A DNA stretch of 39,595 bases from Enterobacter asburiae (GTDB taxonomy: Bacteria; Pseudomonadota; Gammaproteobacteria; Enterobacterales; Enterobacteriaceae). The stretch lies in contig NZ_VRKN01000023.1 in the NCBI RefSeq assembly GCF_008080435.1, positions 1 to 39,595 on the forward strand, read 5' to 3'. Numbering within the stretch: position 1 is the first letter of the stretch; the number at the start of each line of letters is the position of its first letter. Below are positions 22,501-31,701 of the stretch, piece by piece. The notes under the pieces are model-generated. The model saw only the letters and a program-made list of their open reading frames with translations. It did no database searches and was not told the DNA's origin. A program made the position numbers and the translations under genes.

Positions 22501-22881
22501 ATGACGCTGCCGTGGCGCATTGCCATCATTGATGACGAACGTTCCGTCCGCAGCGGGTTGAGTAATCTCCTGGAGTCGGAAGGCTATTCGACCGATACGT
22601 TTGATTCGGCAGAGGTGTTTCTGAGCCATCCGCTCGCCCTGTCCGGCGCGGCGCTGGTGATCACCGATATCAAGCTGCGGGGCATGAGCGGCCTGGAGCT
22701 GTTTGACAAGCTACGCCTGCTGGCCGTACCGCCTCCGCCCGTGCTCTTTATTTCCGGTCATGCTGATGAAAATATGCAGCGGTACGCTCTTAATCTGGGC
22801 GCCGCTGCATTTTTGCGTAAGCCCATTAACATCGATATTCTGCTGGATCATATTCAGCGGGAGCTGGCCCGCCGACAATAA
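22501..22881 (+). CDS. Single-domain response regulator (FixJ/CheY-type receiver)
   Basis: The product is 126 residues from ATG 22501, with a purine-rich AGAGGAAAG upstream. It is a lone receiver: acidic pocket IIDDE (D11, D12), phospho-acceptor D56 in VITDIKLRGMSG, the switch serine in LFISGHAD, and the conserved lysine in FLRKPI. There is no output domain, so it may act as a phosphate sink, relay or competitor. It lies nine bases before the giant sensor and is probably its partner. Confidence 0.9.
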   Translation: MTLPWRIAIIDDERSVRSGLSNLLESEGYSTDTFDSAEVFLSHPLALSGAALVITDIKLRGMSGLELFDKLRLLAVPPPPVLFISGHADENMQRYALNLGAAAFLRKPINIDILLDHIQRELARRQ

Positions 22882-22890
22882 GGATCGCGG

Positions 22891-25800
22891 ATGAACGAAC
22901 ACGAGCAGCCTGCATTCTGGCCCGCCCAGGGGAATCTTCATCAGGGGCGGGTTTTTGTCCTTAAAGAGGATGTGATTTTTACCGTGCTGGCGCAGGAGGG
23001 CGGAATCGCCTGGATGCACGCGCGCCATCCTCATTCCGGCGGCTCGTTCATTATCGCCACCGCGGTGAGCGACGAAGACGAAGAGCGGGCCACCCGGCTG
23101 CTTAAAAACGAGTTTGCGCTGCGCGATGTGCTGCAGGACAGCTGGGCCATCCGCGCCGTCGCCTCCACCCAGTACCGGGGGCGCTTCGCGCTGGTGTACG
23201 CTCCGTTTTCGTTTGAGCTGCTGGCGCGGCGCGCGGGCAGGGCGATCTCGGGCATCACGCGCTTTATCGAAATGGCGATCCAGATCTGCGTTCCCCTGCG
23301 CCAGATGCATCTGCAAAACCTGATCCACGGCGATATCAAGCCCGGCAATATTTTTGTTCATCACGATTCCACCTGCCGTCTGGGCAGCTTTGGTCTCTCC
23401 TGTAGCCTTTCTGATGCCTTCTCGCAGACCCGGCTTGCCGTTTCAGGCGGTACGCCTGCCTATATGTCGCCGGAGCACACCACCCGCACCCAGCGCCCCG
23501 TCGATGGCCGCAGCGATCTCTACAGCCTCGGCATGGTGCTGTATGAACTCCTGACCGGACGCCTGCCGTTTGAACTGGGGGAGGACGATCGGGCCAACTG
23601 GGCGCACTACCATATTGCCTCAGCGCCGCTGGCCCCGGACGCGATCCGCCCGGACGTGCCGGGGATGCTGTCGACCATCATCCTGAAGCTGCTGGAAAAG
23701 AACCCTGATAACCGCTACCAGACGGTCGACGGGCTGATTGCCGACCTCCGCCGCTGCCAGGCGACGCTGACCTGCGAGGGCGAGATCGTCGCCTTTACCC
23801 CCGGCCAGCAGGACCGTACCCCGGCAATCCATCTGGCGGATTCCCTGTTCGCGACGCATCCGCAGGCGAATGACGTCATTGCCGCGTTTGAGCGGGTGGG
23901 GCAGAACCTGGTACCGGAGCTGGTGACGATAGGCGGACCGTCGGGGATCGGCAAATCCTCGATCATCGCGACGGCGCTCAAAACGCTGCAGCAGCGTACG
24001 GTGCTGCTGGCGGTGGGCAAAGTCGATCAGTTTTCACCCTCGTTACCCTACGGCGTATTAAGCTCCGCGTTCCGCACCCTGACGCTGCACCTGCTGGGGC
24101 TGCCCGCAGACGATGTGGCGAAGTGGAAAATCCGCCTGTCTCGCGCCCTGGAAGGCCATGAGGCGCTGGCCGTCAGCCTGGTACCCGAGCTGGGCCTGCT
24201 GCTTGAAAGCAAACCGCGCTTCTCGGCGGATACGTTTTCCATTGATGCCCGGGCGCGCTTCAGCCATATGGTGCTGGCGCTGGTGAAAACCTTTGCCTCG
24301 CAGGGCTGCCCGCTGGTGCTGGTGCTTGACGATCTCCAGTGGAGCGATGCCGCCAGCCTGCAGACGCTCAAATATCTGCTGACGAACAGCGGGGCTGTTC
24401 CGCTGCTGGTGGTTGCGGCCCACCGGGATATCAGTTCTGTGTCCGACGCCGCCCTGCAGGCGCTGCTGGCAGGCCTGCCGGAGGCGGCGCAAAACGCGAG
24501 CGAGATTGTCCCGCAGGCGCTTTCCGTAAAAGCGGTGGCGCGCTGGCTGGCGACGGTATTTCGCACCCGCAGCGTGGCGACGACCGACCTCGCGACGCTG
24601 ATCCACGAAAAGACCGGCGGCAACCCGCTCTTTGTGCACGAGTTTTTCCGCCGCATCGTTGATGACGGCCTGGTGGTGCACAACAAGTATCAGGACAAGT
24701 GGCACTACGATCTGCAGGCGATCCGCGCCAGGCATTACACCGAAAACGTCGTCACCCTGGTGCTGGAACAGCTTGAAGAGCTGCCCGACGAGACGCGCCG
24801 CCTGCTGGGCAGCCTCGCCTGTCTCGGCGGTACGGGCGAGATGGAGATGATCTGCCGCGTGGTCGACATGTCGATGGCGGAAATGCGCTATGCGCTGCAC
24901 CCGGCGGTGATGGCCCAGCTCATCGTGCTGACGGAAAAAAAGTACGCCTTCACCCACGACAGGGTGCAGGAGGCCGCCTTTGCGCTGCTGGATCCTCATG
25001 AGAGAAGCCATATTCACCTGACGACCGCCAGCCTGCTGGCCGACGCCGCGCGTCAGGCGGCGGGGAACGAACTACTGTTCCGCGCCGTTCACCACGTTAC
25101 GGCCGCGCTCGACAGCATTCAGCCCGCCCCGCAGCGCCAGATGTTCCGCGAGCTGAGCCTGCTGGCCGCGCGGCGCGCGAAGCGTTCGGGGGATTACCCT
25201 TCGGCGCTCAGCTATATCCAGACCGCCAGAGCGCTGGGCAACGCCGGGACGGTGTCAGACTTTATGCTTGATATCGAAGAGGCGGGCTGCGAGTTTGCGC
25301 TGGGCCATCTGGAGCGAACCCGTGAGCTGTGTGACGCCATTCTCGGCTGCCCCGGCGGGCTGACCGAAAAGGCGCTGGCGGCCAACCTGCTGGTGGAGGT
25401 GTACATTCGCCAGTCGGACAGCCGTCTGGCGCTGGAGGCGGCGCTCTGCTGGCTGGGGATTTTCGGCATCCAGATCGGCCGCTATCCGGAAGATGCCGAC
25501 TGCGACGAGGCCTGGGCGCTGTTTTGCAACCGCGCGGGCAACGCGCCGCAAAACCTGTTTACCCAGCTCACGCGGATGGATAACCCGGAAACCGAAGCGG
25601 TGATGAATTTGCTCTACAGCGCCAGCATTTGCGCCAGCTTCATCTGCCCGCGCCTGCACTTTTTGCTGCTCTGCCGCATGATGCACCTGACCCTCGACCA
25701 CGGCATTACCGGCGCCTCCACCACGGCGATGGCCTGGTTTGGCGTGCTGATGGGCCACCGCTACGCTGAGTATCGCCTCGGGTTCCAGTACGGCACGCTG

Positions 25801-28473
25801 GCCCGCGAGCTGGTCAATCGCCACGGTTACGACGCGTTCGAAGCCAAAACCCTGCTGCCGCTCGACCAGCTCAGCGTCTGGACCCAACCGCTGTCGTTCA
25901 CCATCGAGTGCGCAAAAGCCTGCTTCACCGCTGCTGTCACCCACGGGGATATGACGGTGGCCTGCTATGCGGCCTGCCACCAGGTGATTAACTTCCTCTC
26001 ACGGGGCGATCACCTGGACGGGGTGCTGACCAGCATCGATCGCGGCCTGGCGTTTGTGCGTAAAACCCACTTCCAGGACGTTGAAACCATTTTGATGGTT
26101 CAGCGCGCTTACGTTGAGTTTTTGCGCACGGCGGTGATCGGCACGTGGAGCGCGTCGCAGGTGCTGCCGGAGGCGCTGCTTCCTGCGTCACCGGAGCAGG
26201 CGCCGGAACAGACCTCGACCATGCTGTTCTGGTACTGGCTCTATCGCGGCATGGCGCACTTTACCTGTGGGGAGTATGCCGATGCGCAGGCGGACCTTGA
26301 GATGGCGGGCTGGTACGCGTGGTCTGCGCCGGGGCACATCCATCTGCTGGACTACCATCTTTACAGCGCCCTGGCGCTTTCCCGTCAATTGACGCCGGAG
26401 ACCTTCTCGGCGAATCACCGTCGCAGTATTCACGCCCACTACGACAAAATCGCCCTCTGGGCGCGCATTAATCCGGGCACGTTTGCGGATAAAGAGGCGC
26501 TGATCTACGCCGAAATCGTGCGTCTGGACGGGATGAACAGCATTGCGCTTGAGCAGTATGAGAAAGCGGTCCGCCTCTCCCGCGAGGGCGGGTTTAACCC
26601 GATTAACGCCCTGGCCCACGAGCTGGCGGGACGCTTCGCGCTGGCCTGTGGCTACCCGACCGCCTCAGACGCGCACTTTCGCGGCTCGATTGCCGCCTGG
26701 GGCCGCGCCGGGGCGCAGGCCAAGGTGCGGCAGCTGGAGCAGGATTTCCCGCACCTGTTGGCCTCCGGGCAGGCCAGCGCCTACGACACGGTGGCGTTCG
26801 CCCAGAATGAGACGATCCGCGATCTGCAAAGCGTGATCAAAGCCTCCCGCGCGCTGTCGGAAGAGATTAATCTTGAGCGCTTAATCGAAAACCTGATGAC
26901 GATCCTGCTCGAACGCGCCGGGGCGCAGCGCGGCCTGCTGCTTCGCGTGAGCGATAATCTCATTCCGGAGATCGAGGCCAGCGCCTGGACCAGCACCGAA
27001 GGTGTGCGGGTGCGGATCCTGAAAGACGTCCCGACGGCGACCGACCTGCCGCTGTCGGTGCTGGCGGCGGTGATCCGCACCGGGCAGGAGATCCGCACCG
27101 GCAGGCCGGAGGAGTTCCATCCCTTCAGTCAGGACCCCTATCTGGTGACCTCGGGGGCGGCGGTCATGTGCGTCCCGATGTTCAAACAGGCGCGGCTGGT
27201 GGGGGTGCTCTACCTGGAAAACCGCCTGATGCCGGAGGTCTTCACCGCCGAGCACTCGCGCGTGGTGAGCCTGCTGGGCGCGCAGGCCGCGGTCTCCCTG
27301 GAGACGGCGCGGTTGTACGCCGAGCTGCTGGCGGAGAACATCCAGCGCCGACGGGTGGAGAAAGAGCTGCGATCCAGCCAGACCTCGCTGATGCTGGGCG
27401 AGCAGATCAGCCACACCGGCAGCTGGCGCTGGGAGCTGGAGCAGGATCTGATGTTTGTCTCGGAAGAGTACGCCCGCATTCTCGGCCTGCCCGAACAGCA
27501 AAAGATGATCTCCATGGCAGAGTTTTTGACCTTCGTCCATGAGGACGATTATGCCCGCATCAGCGCCATCGTCACCCGGAGCGTGCGCGACGGGCTCTCC
27601 ATGCGGGCGGAGTTTCGGGTTAAGCGTACCGACGGCTCAACGCGCTACCTCCTCGGGATTGGCGATCCGGTGGGCGTAGGCAGTGAGGTGAACGAGTATT
27701 ACGGCATCATCACCGATATCACCAGCCAGCGTGCCGCAGAGGATGCCATGCGGGTGGCCCAGGCGGATCTGGCACGGGTTTCCCGGGCCACCACCGTCGG
27801 GCAACTTACCTCCTCCATCGCTCACGAGATCAACCAGCCGCTGATGTCGATCGTCTCTAACGCCGGGGCGAGCCTGCGCTGGCTCAACCGCGAGCCCGCC
27901 CGGCTGGATAAAGTGCGGGAAGGGCTGGAGGAGATCGCCGAGGAAGGCGCGCGGGCGGGGGAGATCATTCGCAGCATCCAGTCCCTGACGCGCAAGCAGG
28001 ATCCCACATTCTCGCGCATCGACATGCACTACCTGATCCACCATATCATCACGCTTTCGCGCAGCGAGCTGGAGCAGAGACACATTAGCGTTGATTATCT
28101 GTTAAAGGCGCAGGACAGCTTTATCACCGGCGATAGCGTGCAGATCCAGCAGGTGCTGCTCAATCTGGTGATGAATGCGGTAGAGGCGATGGCCGAGGTG
28201 AAGGATCGCACCAGCACCATTACCCTCAGCACCGCCAACGCGGACGGGAAAGTGATCGTCGAGATCGCCGATACCGGCAGCGGCATTGAGCCCGAGCAGC
28301 TGGAGCAGATTTTTGACTCGTTCTATTCCACCAAACCTCAGGGGATGGGAATGGGCTTGACCATCAGCGCCAGCATTATTGAGCGCCACTGCGGGAAGCT
28401 GGGCGCGCGCCGCCGGGAGCCGCACGGCACGGTGTTTGCCTTTGCATTGCCGCTTGCCGCGCAGGAAGGGTAA
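22891..28473 (+). CDS. Giant sensor: kinase-like, ATPase, GAF, PAS and histidine kinase domains
   Basis: The product is 1860 residues. In order: a Ser/Thr kinase-like domain (1-290) with HGDIKPGN (D148) and SPE, but a β3 FIIATA without the usual lysine and SFG in place of DFG; an AAA-type ATPase with Walker A GGPSGIGKSS (348-357) and Walker B LVLVLDDLQW (475-484); a long helical TPR-like region (about 700-1300); GAF (about 1330-1480); PAS (about 1500-1620); and a histidine kinase with SSIAHEINQP (H1645), N box NLVMNAVEA (N1758) and G box DTGSGIEP (D1794). The histidine kinase part looks active. The layout matches proteins annotated as trifunctional Ser/Thr kinase/ATP-binding/histidine kinase. 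It has no obvious membrane segment, so it is probably cytoplasmic. Confidence 0.93.
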   Translation: MNEHEQPAFWPAQGNLHQGRVFVLKEDVIFTVLAQEGGIAWMHARHPHSGGSFIIATAVSDEDEERATRLLKNEFALRDVLQDSWAIRAVASTQYRGRFALVYAPFSFELLARRAGRAISGITRFIEMAIQICVPLRQMHLQNLIHGDIKPGNIFVHHDSTCRLGSFGLSCSLSDAFSQTRLAVSGGTPAYMSPEHTTRTQRPVDGRSDLYSLGMVLYELLTGRLPFELGEDDRANWAHYHIASAPLAPDAIRPDVPGMLSTIILKLLEKNPDNRYQTVDGLIADLRRCQATLTCEGEIVAFTPGQQDRTPAIHLADSLFATHPQANDVIAAFERVGQNLVPELVTIGGPSGIGKSSIIATALKTLQQRTVLLAVGKVDQFSPSLPYGVLSSAFRTLTLHLLGLPADDVAKWKIRLSRALEGHEALAVSLVPELGLLLESKPRFSADTFSIDARARFSHMVLALVKTFASQGCPLVLVLDDLQWSDAASLQTLKYLLTNSGAVPLLVVAAHRDISSVSDAALQALLAGLPEAAQNASEIVPQALSVKAVARWLATVFRTRSVATTDLATLIHEKTGGNPLFVHEFFRRIVDDGLVVHNKYQDKWHYDLQAIRARHYTENVVTLVLEQLEELPDETRRLLGSLACLGGTGEMEMICRVVDMSMAEMRYALHPAVMAQLIVLTEKKYAFTHDRVQEAAFALLDPHERSHIHLTTASLLADAARQAAGNELLFRAVHHVTAALDSIQPAPQRQMFRELSLLAARRAKRSGDYPSALSYIQTARALGNAGTVSDFMLDIEEAGCEFALGHLERTRELCDAILGCPGGLTEKALAANLLVEVYIRQSDSRLALEAALCWLGIFGIQIGRYPEDADCDEAWALFCNRAGNAPQNLFTQLTRMDNPETEAVMNLLYSASICASFICPRLHFLLLCRMMHLTLDHGITGASTTAMAWFGVLMGHRYAEYRLGFQYGTLARELVNRHGYDAFEAKTLLPLDQLSVWTQPLSFTIECAKACFTAAVTHGDMTVACYAACHQVINFLSRGDHLDGVLTSIDRGLAFVRKTHFQDVETILMVQRAYVEFLRTAVIGTWSASQVLPEALLPASPEQAPEQTSTMLFWYWLYRGMAHFTCGEYADAQADLEMAGWYAWSAPGHIHLLDYHLYSALALSRQLTPETFSANHRRSIHAHYDKIALWARINPGTFADKEALIYAEIVRLDGMNSIALEQYEKAVRLSREGGFNPINALAHELAGRFALACGYPTASDAHFRGSIAAWGRAGAQAKVRQLEQDFPHLLASGQASAYDTVAFAQNETIRDLQSVIKASRALSEEINLERLIENLMTILLERAGAQRGLLLRVSDNLIPEIEASAWTSTEGVRVRILKDVPTATDLPLSVLAAVIRTGQEIRTGRPEEFHPFSQDPYLVTSGAAVMCVPMFKQARLVGVLYLENRLMPEVFTAEHSRVVSLLGAQAAVSLETARLYAELLAENIQRRRVEKELRSSQTSLMLGEQISHTGSWRWELEQDLMFVSEEYARILGLPEQQKMISMAEFLTFVHEDDYARISAIVTRSVRDGLSMRAEFRVKRTDGSTRYLLGIGDPVGVGSEVNEYYGIITDITSQRAAEDAMRVAQADLARVSRATTVGQLTSSIAHEINQPLMSIVSNAGASLRWLNREPARLDKVREGLEEIAEEGARAGEIIRSIQSLTRKQDPTFSRIDMHYLIHHIITLSRSELEQRHISVDYLLKAQDSFITGDSVQIQQVLLNLVMNAVEAMAEVKDRTSTITLSTANADGKVIVEIADTGSGIEPEQLEQIFDSFYSTKPQGMGMGLTISASIIERHCGKLGARRREPHGTVFAFALPLAAQEG

Positions 28474-28476
28474 ACG

Positions 28477-29094
28477 TTAATCCGCAGGCTGGCTATTGGT
28501 CAGGCGCTCAACGGCCCTGACCAGCTCCGCCACGGAGCGCACCTGCATTTTCTCCATCACGCGGCGACGGTGCACCTTAACCGTGATTTCGCTGACCCCA
28601 AGCTCGGCGGCAATCTGCTTGTTCAGCATGCCGCTTATCGCCAGCGTGAGCACCTCGTGTTCGCGCGGGGTGAGGGACAGATGGCGCTGCTTCAGGGCGT
28701 AGTGCTCTTTATTGCGTACGGCGTTGTGTTCCGCCAGCTGAAGCGCGGACTCGATGGCGTCGATAAGCGCGGTGGATTCGACGGGCTTGGTGAGAAATTC
28801 GTACGCGCCGCCTTTAATGGCGCGCACCGACATCGGGATAGTGCCGTGGCCGGTGAGAAAAATAATCGGGATCTCGCGCCCGCTGTCTTTAAGGGCGTCA
28901 GCCACCTCAAAGCCCGAGATGGCGGGCATTTGCATATCGAGGACCACGCACGACGGTAGCTCTTCAAAGCGGTGCTGAAGAAACGCCTCTGCCGATGAAA
29001 AGCCGACGGCGCTTAAGTCTGCCGATTCCAGCAGCCCGATCACGGACTGCCTGACTGCGTCATCGTCATCAACCACATACACAATGTGTTCCAT
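28477..29094 (-). CDS. FixJ/NarL-type response regulator
   Basis: The product is 205 residues. The receiver has DDDD near residues 9-12, phospho-acceptor D53 in VVLDMQMP, the switch threonine in FLTGHG, and the lysine in FLTKPV. A LuxR-type helix-turn-helix follows (LTPREHEVLTLAISGMLNKQIAAEL and VKVHRRRVMEKM, about residues 140-185). Its stop lies three bases from the stop of the giant sensor gene, in tail-to-tail orientation, so it is the natural DNA-binding output of that kinase. It may bind the repeats at 21096-21159 or the dyads in its own promoter. Confidence 0.9.
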   Translation of the reverse strand: MEHIVYVVDDDDAVRQSVIGLLESADLSAVGFSSAEAFLQHRFEELPSCVVLDMQMPAISGFEVADALKDSGREIPIIFLTGHGTIPMSVRAIKGGAYEFLTKPVESTALIDAIESALQLAEHNAVRNKEHYALKQRHLSLTPREHEVLTLAISGMLNKQIAAELGVSEITVKVHRRRVMEKMQVRSVAELVRAVERLTNSQPAD

Positions 29095-29096
29095 TC

Positions 29097-29259
29097 ACCG
29101 CCCCGGTGCTGATTTACATGTCGAGGATGTAAACAATCCCGACGGTTACGTAAGAGACTGTTTATGCTGACTTTCATCTTAACACATTAACTATCATTAT
29201 CATTTCACAATATGATAACCGTATGAAGATGAAGTATAGCGATCCGTGACCGGGGCGGT
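29097..29259. promoter_or_regulatory. Inverted repeats in the FixJ-type gene promoter region
   Basis: ACCGCCCCGGT (29097-29107) and its exact complement ACCGGGGCGGT (29249-29259) bracket 141 bases. Between them lies TTTACAT-N7-ATGTAAA (29113-29133). Paired sites of this kind suggest autoregulation or looping, or simply stem-forming ends of a transcript. Confidence 0.35.
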
Positions 29260-29279
29260 TAAGGAACGAAACACTGATT

Positions 29280-29666
29280 TTATGCACCAACAAGCTCAAT
29301 GCGGTTGCCGTCCGGATCCGCGATCACCGCTTCATAGAAGCCGTCCCCGGTCATGCGCGGGGCGCTGAGCAGCGTGCCGTTTGCCTGTGCCCGCTCGGCC
29401 ATGGTGTCGACCTGTGCTTTGCTGCCGACGTTGATGGCGATATGCGCCCAGCCGATAAACTCCGGGTGGGCAGGGGCGTCGGGCAGATCCGGCAGCGTCA
29501 TCAGCTCGATGGTCGGTCCGTTATCGAGCGTAATAAAGTGTGATTCGAAACCGGGACGATTTTTACTGAGATAGCGTTCGTTACTGCGTCCATTAAAAAC
29601 CGTTTCCCAGAACTGAACCTGGGCGTCCAGGCTGCGGGTCCAGAGTGCGACATGGGCAATATTCAT
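29280..29666 (-). CDS. VOC (glyoxalase/bleomycin resistance) family protein
   Basis: The product is 128 residues with two βαβββ modules. Metal-ligand positions are H5 (MNIAHVALW), the E in TIELMTL, H in GWAHIAINV and the E in NRIELVG at the C-terminus, as in lactoylglutathione-lyase-like VOC enzymes. The substrate is unknown. It is probably monocistronic and divergent from the ClpP paralogue. Confidence 0.85.
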   Translation of the reverse strand: MNIAHVALWTRSLDAQVQFWETVFNGRSNERYLSKNRPGFESHFITLDNGPTIELMTLPDLPDAPAHPEFIGWAHIAINVGSKAQVDTMAERAQANGTLLSAPRMTGDGFYEAVIADPDGNRIELVGA

Positions 29667-29754
29667 AAGATCCCTCGTTATTTGTCTGTGAGGACTTTCA
29701 CCGGTAAAACAGGCTACACTCTGGTTTTGAGCGCGACAAGCTGAGGAAATAACA

Positions 29755-30357
29755 ATGCACTACACACTGAAAGAAAGCGACAAGGATAAACCGGAAGGGT
29801 CAAGCGGCGCGGGCGCTCTGCAGCAAAAACTGCTGGAATCCCGTTCGATTGTGATCTCGGGTGAGATTAACCAGGAGCTGGCGCAGAAAGTGATCACCCA
29901 GATGATCCTGCTGCAAAGCGTGAGCAACGATCCGATCAAGCTGTACATCAACAGCCAGGGCGGCCACGTGGAAGCGGGTGATACCATCCACGACTTCATC
30001 AAGTTCATCCGTCCGGAAGTGCACGTCATCGGCACCGGCTGGGTGGCGAGCGCCGGGATCACCATCTTCCTGGCGGCGAAAAAAGAGCACCGCTACTCGC
30101 TGCCAAATACCCGCTTTATGATCCACCAGCCGCTGGGCGGCGTGCGCGGTCAGGCGACGGATATTGAGATCGAAGCGCGCGAGATCATCCGCATGCTGGA
30201 TCGCGTGAACAAGCTGATTGCTGACGCCACCGGCCAGCCGCTGGAAAAAGTGAAAAAAGATACTGACCGCAACTTCTGGATGTCTCCGGCAGAAGCGCTT
30301 GATTACGGCATCGTGGGTAAACTGATTACCCATTATGACGAGCTGAAGCTGGATTAA
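29755..30357 (+). CDS. ClpP-like serine protease paralogue
   Basis: The product is 200 residues. The ClpP fold is evident from INSQGGHVEAGDTIHDF, GTGWVASAGITIFLAA (nucleophile S99), RFMIHQPLGG (H124) and KKDTDRNFWMSPAEALDYGIV (D169), so the triad is complete. It differs from housekeeping ClpP, which has MAASMG around the serine and more propeptide, and no clpX or clpA is adjacent. It is therefore a second, stand-alone ClpP that may share Clp ATPases or form mixed rings. GAGGA precedes the ATG. Confidence 0.88.
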   Translation: MHYTLKESDKDKPEGSSGAGALQQKLLESRSIVISGEINQELAQKVITQMILLQSVSNDPIKLYINSQGGHVEAGDTIHDFIKFIRPEVHVIGTGWVASAGITIFLAAKKEHRYSLPNTRFMIHQPLGGVRGQATDIEIEAREIIRMLDRVNKLIADATGQPLEKVKKDTDRNFWMSPAEALDYGIVGKLITHYDELKLD

Positions 30358-30376
30358 GATTTAACGCTGTGTTTGT

Positions 30377-30404
30377 GTCGGGTGGCGGCTACGCCTAACC
30401 CGAC
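30377..30404. repeat. REP element
   Basis: GTCGGGTGGCGGCTACGCC followed by TAACCCGAC forms the typical imperfect palindrome, just after the ClpP-like gene, and may stabilise its mRNA end. Confidence 0.75.
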
Positions 30405-30454
30405 CTACACGCCCTCGTTTGACCCATGACAAGTTCCCCCTCTGCTTTCTTACC

Positions 30455-30460
30455 TATAAT
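30455..30460 (+). promoter_or_regulatory. -10 element upstream of roxA
   Basis: A perfect TATAAT lies 32 bases before the roxA ATG. No good -35 is seen at the usual distance. Confidence 0.4.
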
Positions 30461-30492
30461 CGCGCCTGTTTCCCCTCTCACTGGTGCTACTC

Positions 30493-31614
30493 ATGGCGTA
30501 TCAACTGAACCTGAACTGGCCGGAATTTCTTGAGAAATACTGGCAAAAACAACCCGTAGTACTGAAAAATGCCTTCCCGAATTTTGTCGATCCGATTACT
30601 CCGGACGAGCTGGCAGGGCTGGCGATGGAGCCGGAAGTCGATAGCCGTCTGGTGAGCCATTTCAACGGCAAATGGCAGGCCAGCAATGGTCCGTTTGAGC
30701 ACTTTGACGATCTGGGCGAAACCGGCTGGTCGCTGCTGGCGCAGGCGGTGAACCACTGGCATATGCCCGCCGCGGAGCTGGTGCGTCCGTTCCGCGTCCT
30801 GCCTGACTGGCGTCTGGATGATCTGATGATCTCCTTCTCCGTGCCGGGCGGCGGTGTGGGTCCGCATATCGATCAGTACGACGTGTTTATCATTCAGGGG
30901 ATGGGCAGCCGCCGCTGGCGCGTGGGCGACAAGCTGCCGATGCGTCAGTTCTGCCCGCATCCGGCGCTGCTGCATGTCGATCCGTTCGAGCCGATTATCG
31001 ACGAAGATCTGGCGCCGGGCGATATCCTCTACATCCCGCCTGGATTCCCGCACGACGGCTTTACCCATGAGACCGCGCTCAACTACTCCGTGGGTTTCCG
31101 TGGGCCGAACGGTCGCGATCTGATCAGCAGCTTCGCCGATTACGCGCTGGAAAACGATCTTGGCGGCGAGCACTACAGCGATCCGGATCTGACCTGTCGC
31201 GAACATCCTGGCCGCGTGGAGCAGTACGAGCTCGATCGTATTCGTCAGATGATGATCGACATGATTAGCAAGCCAGATGATTTCACAAAATGGTTCGGCA
31301 GCTTTGTCTCCACGCCGCGCCACGAGCTGGATATCGCCGCCGCCGAGCCGCCGTATTCGCCTGAAGAAGTGCTTGATGCGCTGCAGGGCGGCGAAACGCT
31401 GTCTCGCCTGAGTGGTCTGCGCGTGCTGAATATTGGTGGCAGCTTCTTCATCAACAGCGAACAGCTGGAAACGGTAGACGCGAAGGCCGCGGATGCGCTG
31501 TGCCGCCTCGCCGAACTCGGCCAGGCCGAGCTGGGCGAGGCGTTGAATAATCCAGCGTTTATTGAAGAACTCACCGGGCTGATTAACCAGGGATACTGGT
31601 ACTTCGACGAGTAG
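30493..31614 (+). CDS. roxA: Ribosomal protein L16 arginine 3-hydroxylase
   Basis: The product is 373 residues from ATG 30493, the same length as E. coli YcfD. It is a JmjC-type 2-oxoglutarate and Fe(II)-dependent oxygenase that hydroxylates Arg81 of L16. The iron ligands are H125 and D127 (GPHIDQYDVF) and H187 (IPPGFPHDGF), at the same positions as in E. coli. The C-terminal winged-helix part and the ending NQGYWYFDE are also present. It appears monocistronic with its own -10 element and a REP pair downstream. In E. coli ycfD sits by phoPQ; here it does not. Confidence 0.97.
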   Translation: MAYQLNLNWPEFLEKYWQKQPVVLKNAFPNFVDPITPDELAGLAMEPEVDSRLVSHFNGKWQASNGPFEHFDDLGETGWSLLAQAVNHWHMPAAELVRPFRVLPDWRLDDLMISFSVPGGGVGPHIDQYDVFIIQGMGSRRWRVGDKLPMRQFCPHPALLHVDPFEPIIDEDLAPGDILYIPPGFPHDGFTHETALNYSVGFRGPNGRDLISSFADYALENDLGGEHYSDPDLTCREHPGRVEQYELDRIRQMMIDMISKPDDFTKWFGSFVSTPRHELDIAAAEPPYSPEEVLDALQGGETLSRLSGLRVLNIGGSFFINSEQLETVDAKAADALCRLAELGQAELGEALNNPAFIEELTGLINQGYWYFDE

Positions 31615-31625
31615 TGCGACCTGTT

Positions 31626-31695
31626 GCCCGGTGGCGCTGCGCTTACCGGGCCTACGGGATCGCGTAGGCCGGGTAAGGCGAAGCCGCCACCCGGC
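31626..31695. repeat. BIME: two inverted REP units
   Basis: GCCCGGTGGCGCTGCGCTT (from 31626) and an inverted unit ending GCCGCCACCCGGC (31695) lie between the convergent roxA and yjiR-like genes. Confidence 0.8.
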
Positions 31696-31701
31696 AAAAA
31701 A

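Noticed and set aside
24058..25017. Minus-strand frame inside the giant sensor gene
   Set aside because: It lies opposite the ATPase domain, whose Walker motifs show that the plus strand is coding.
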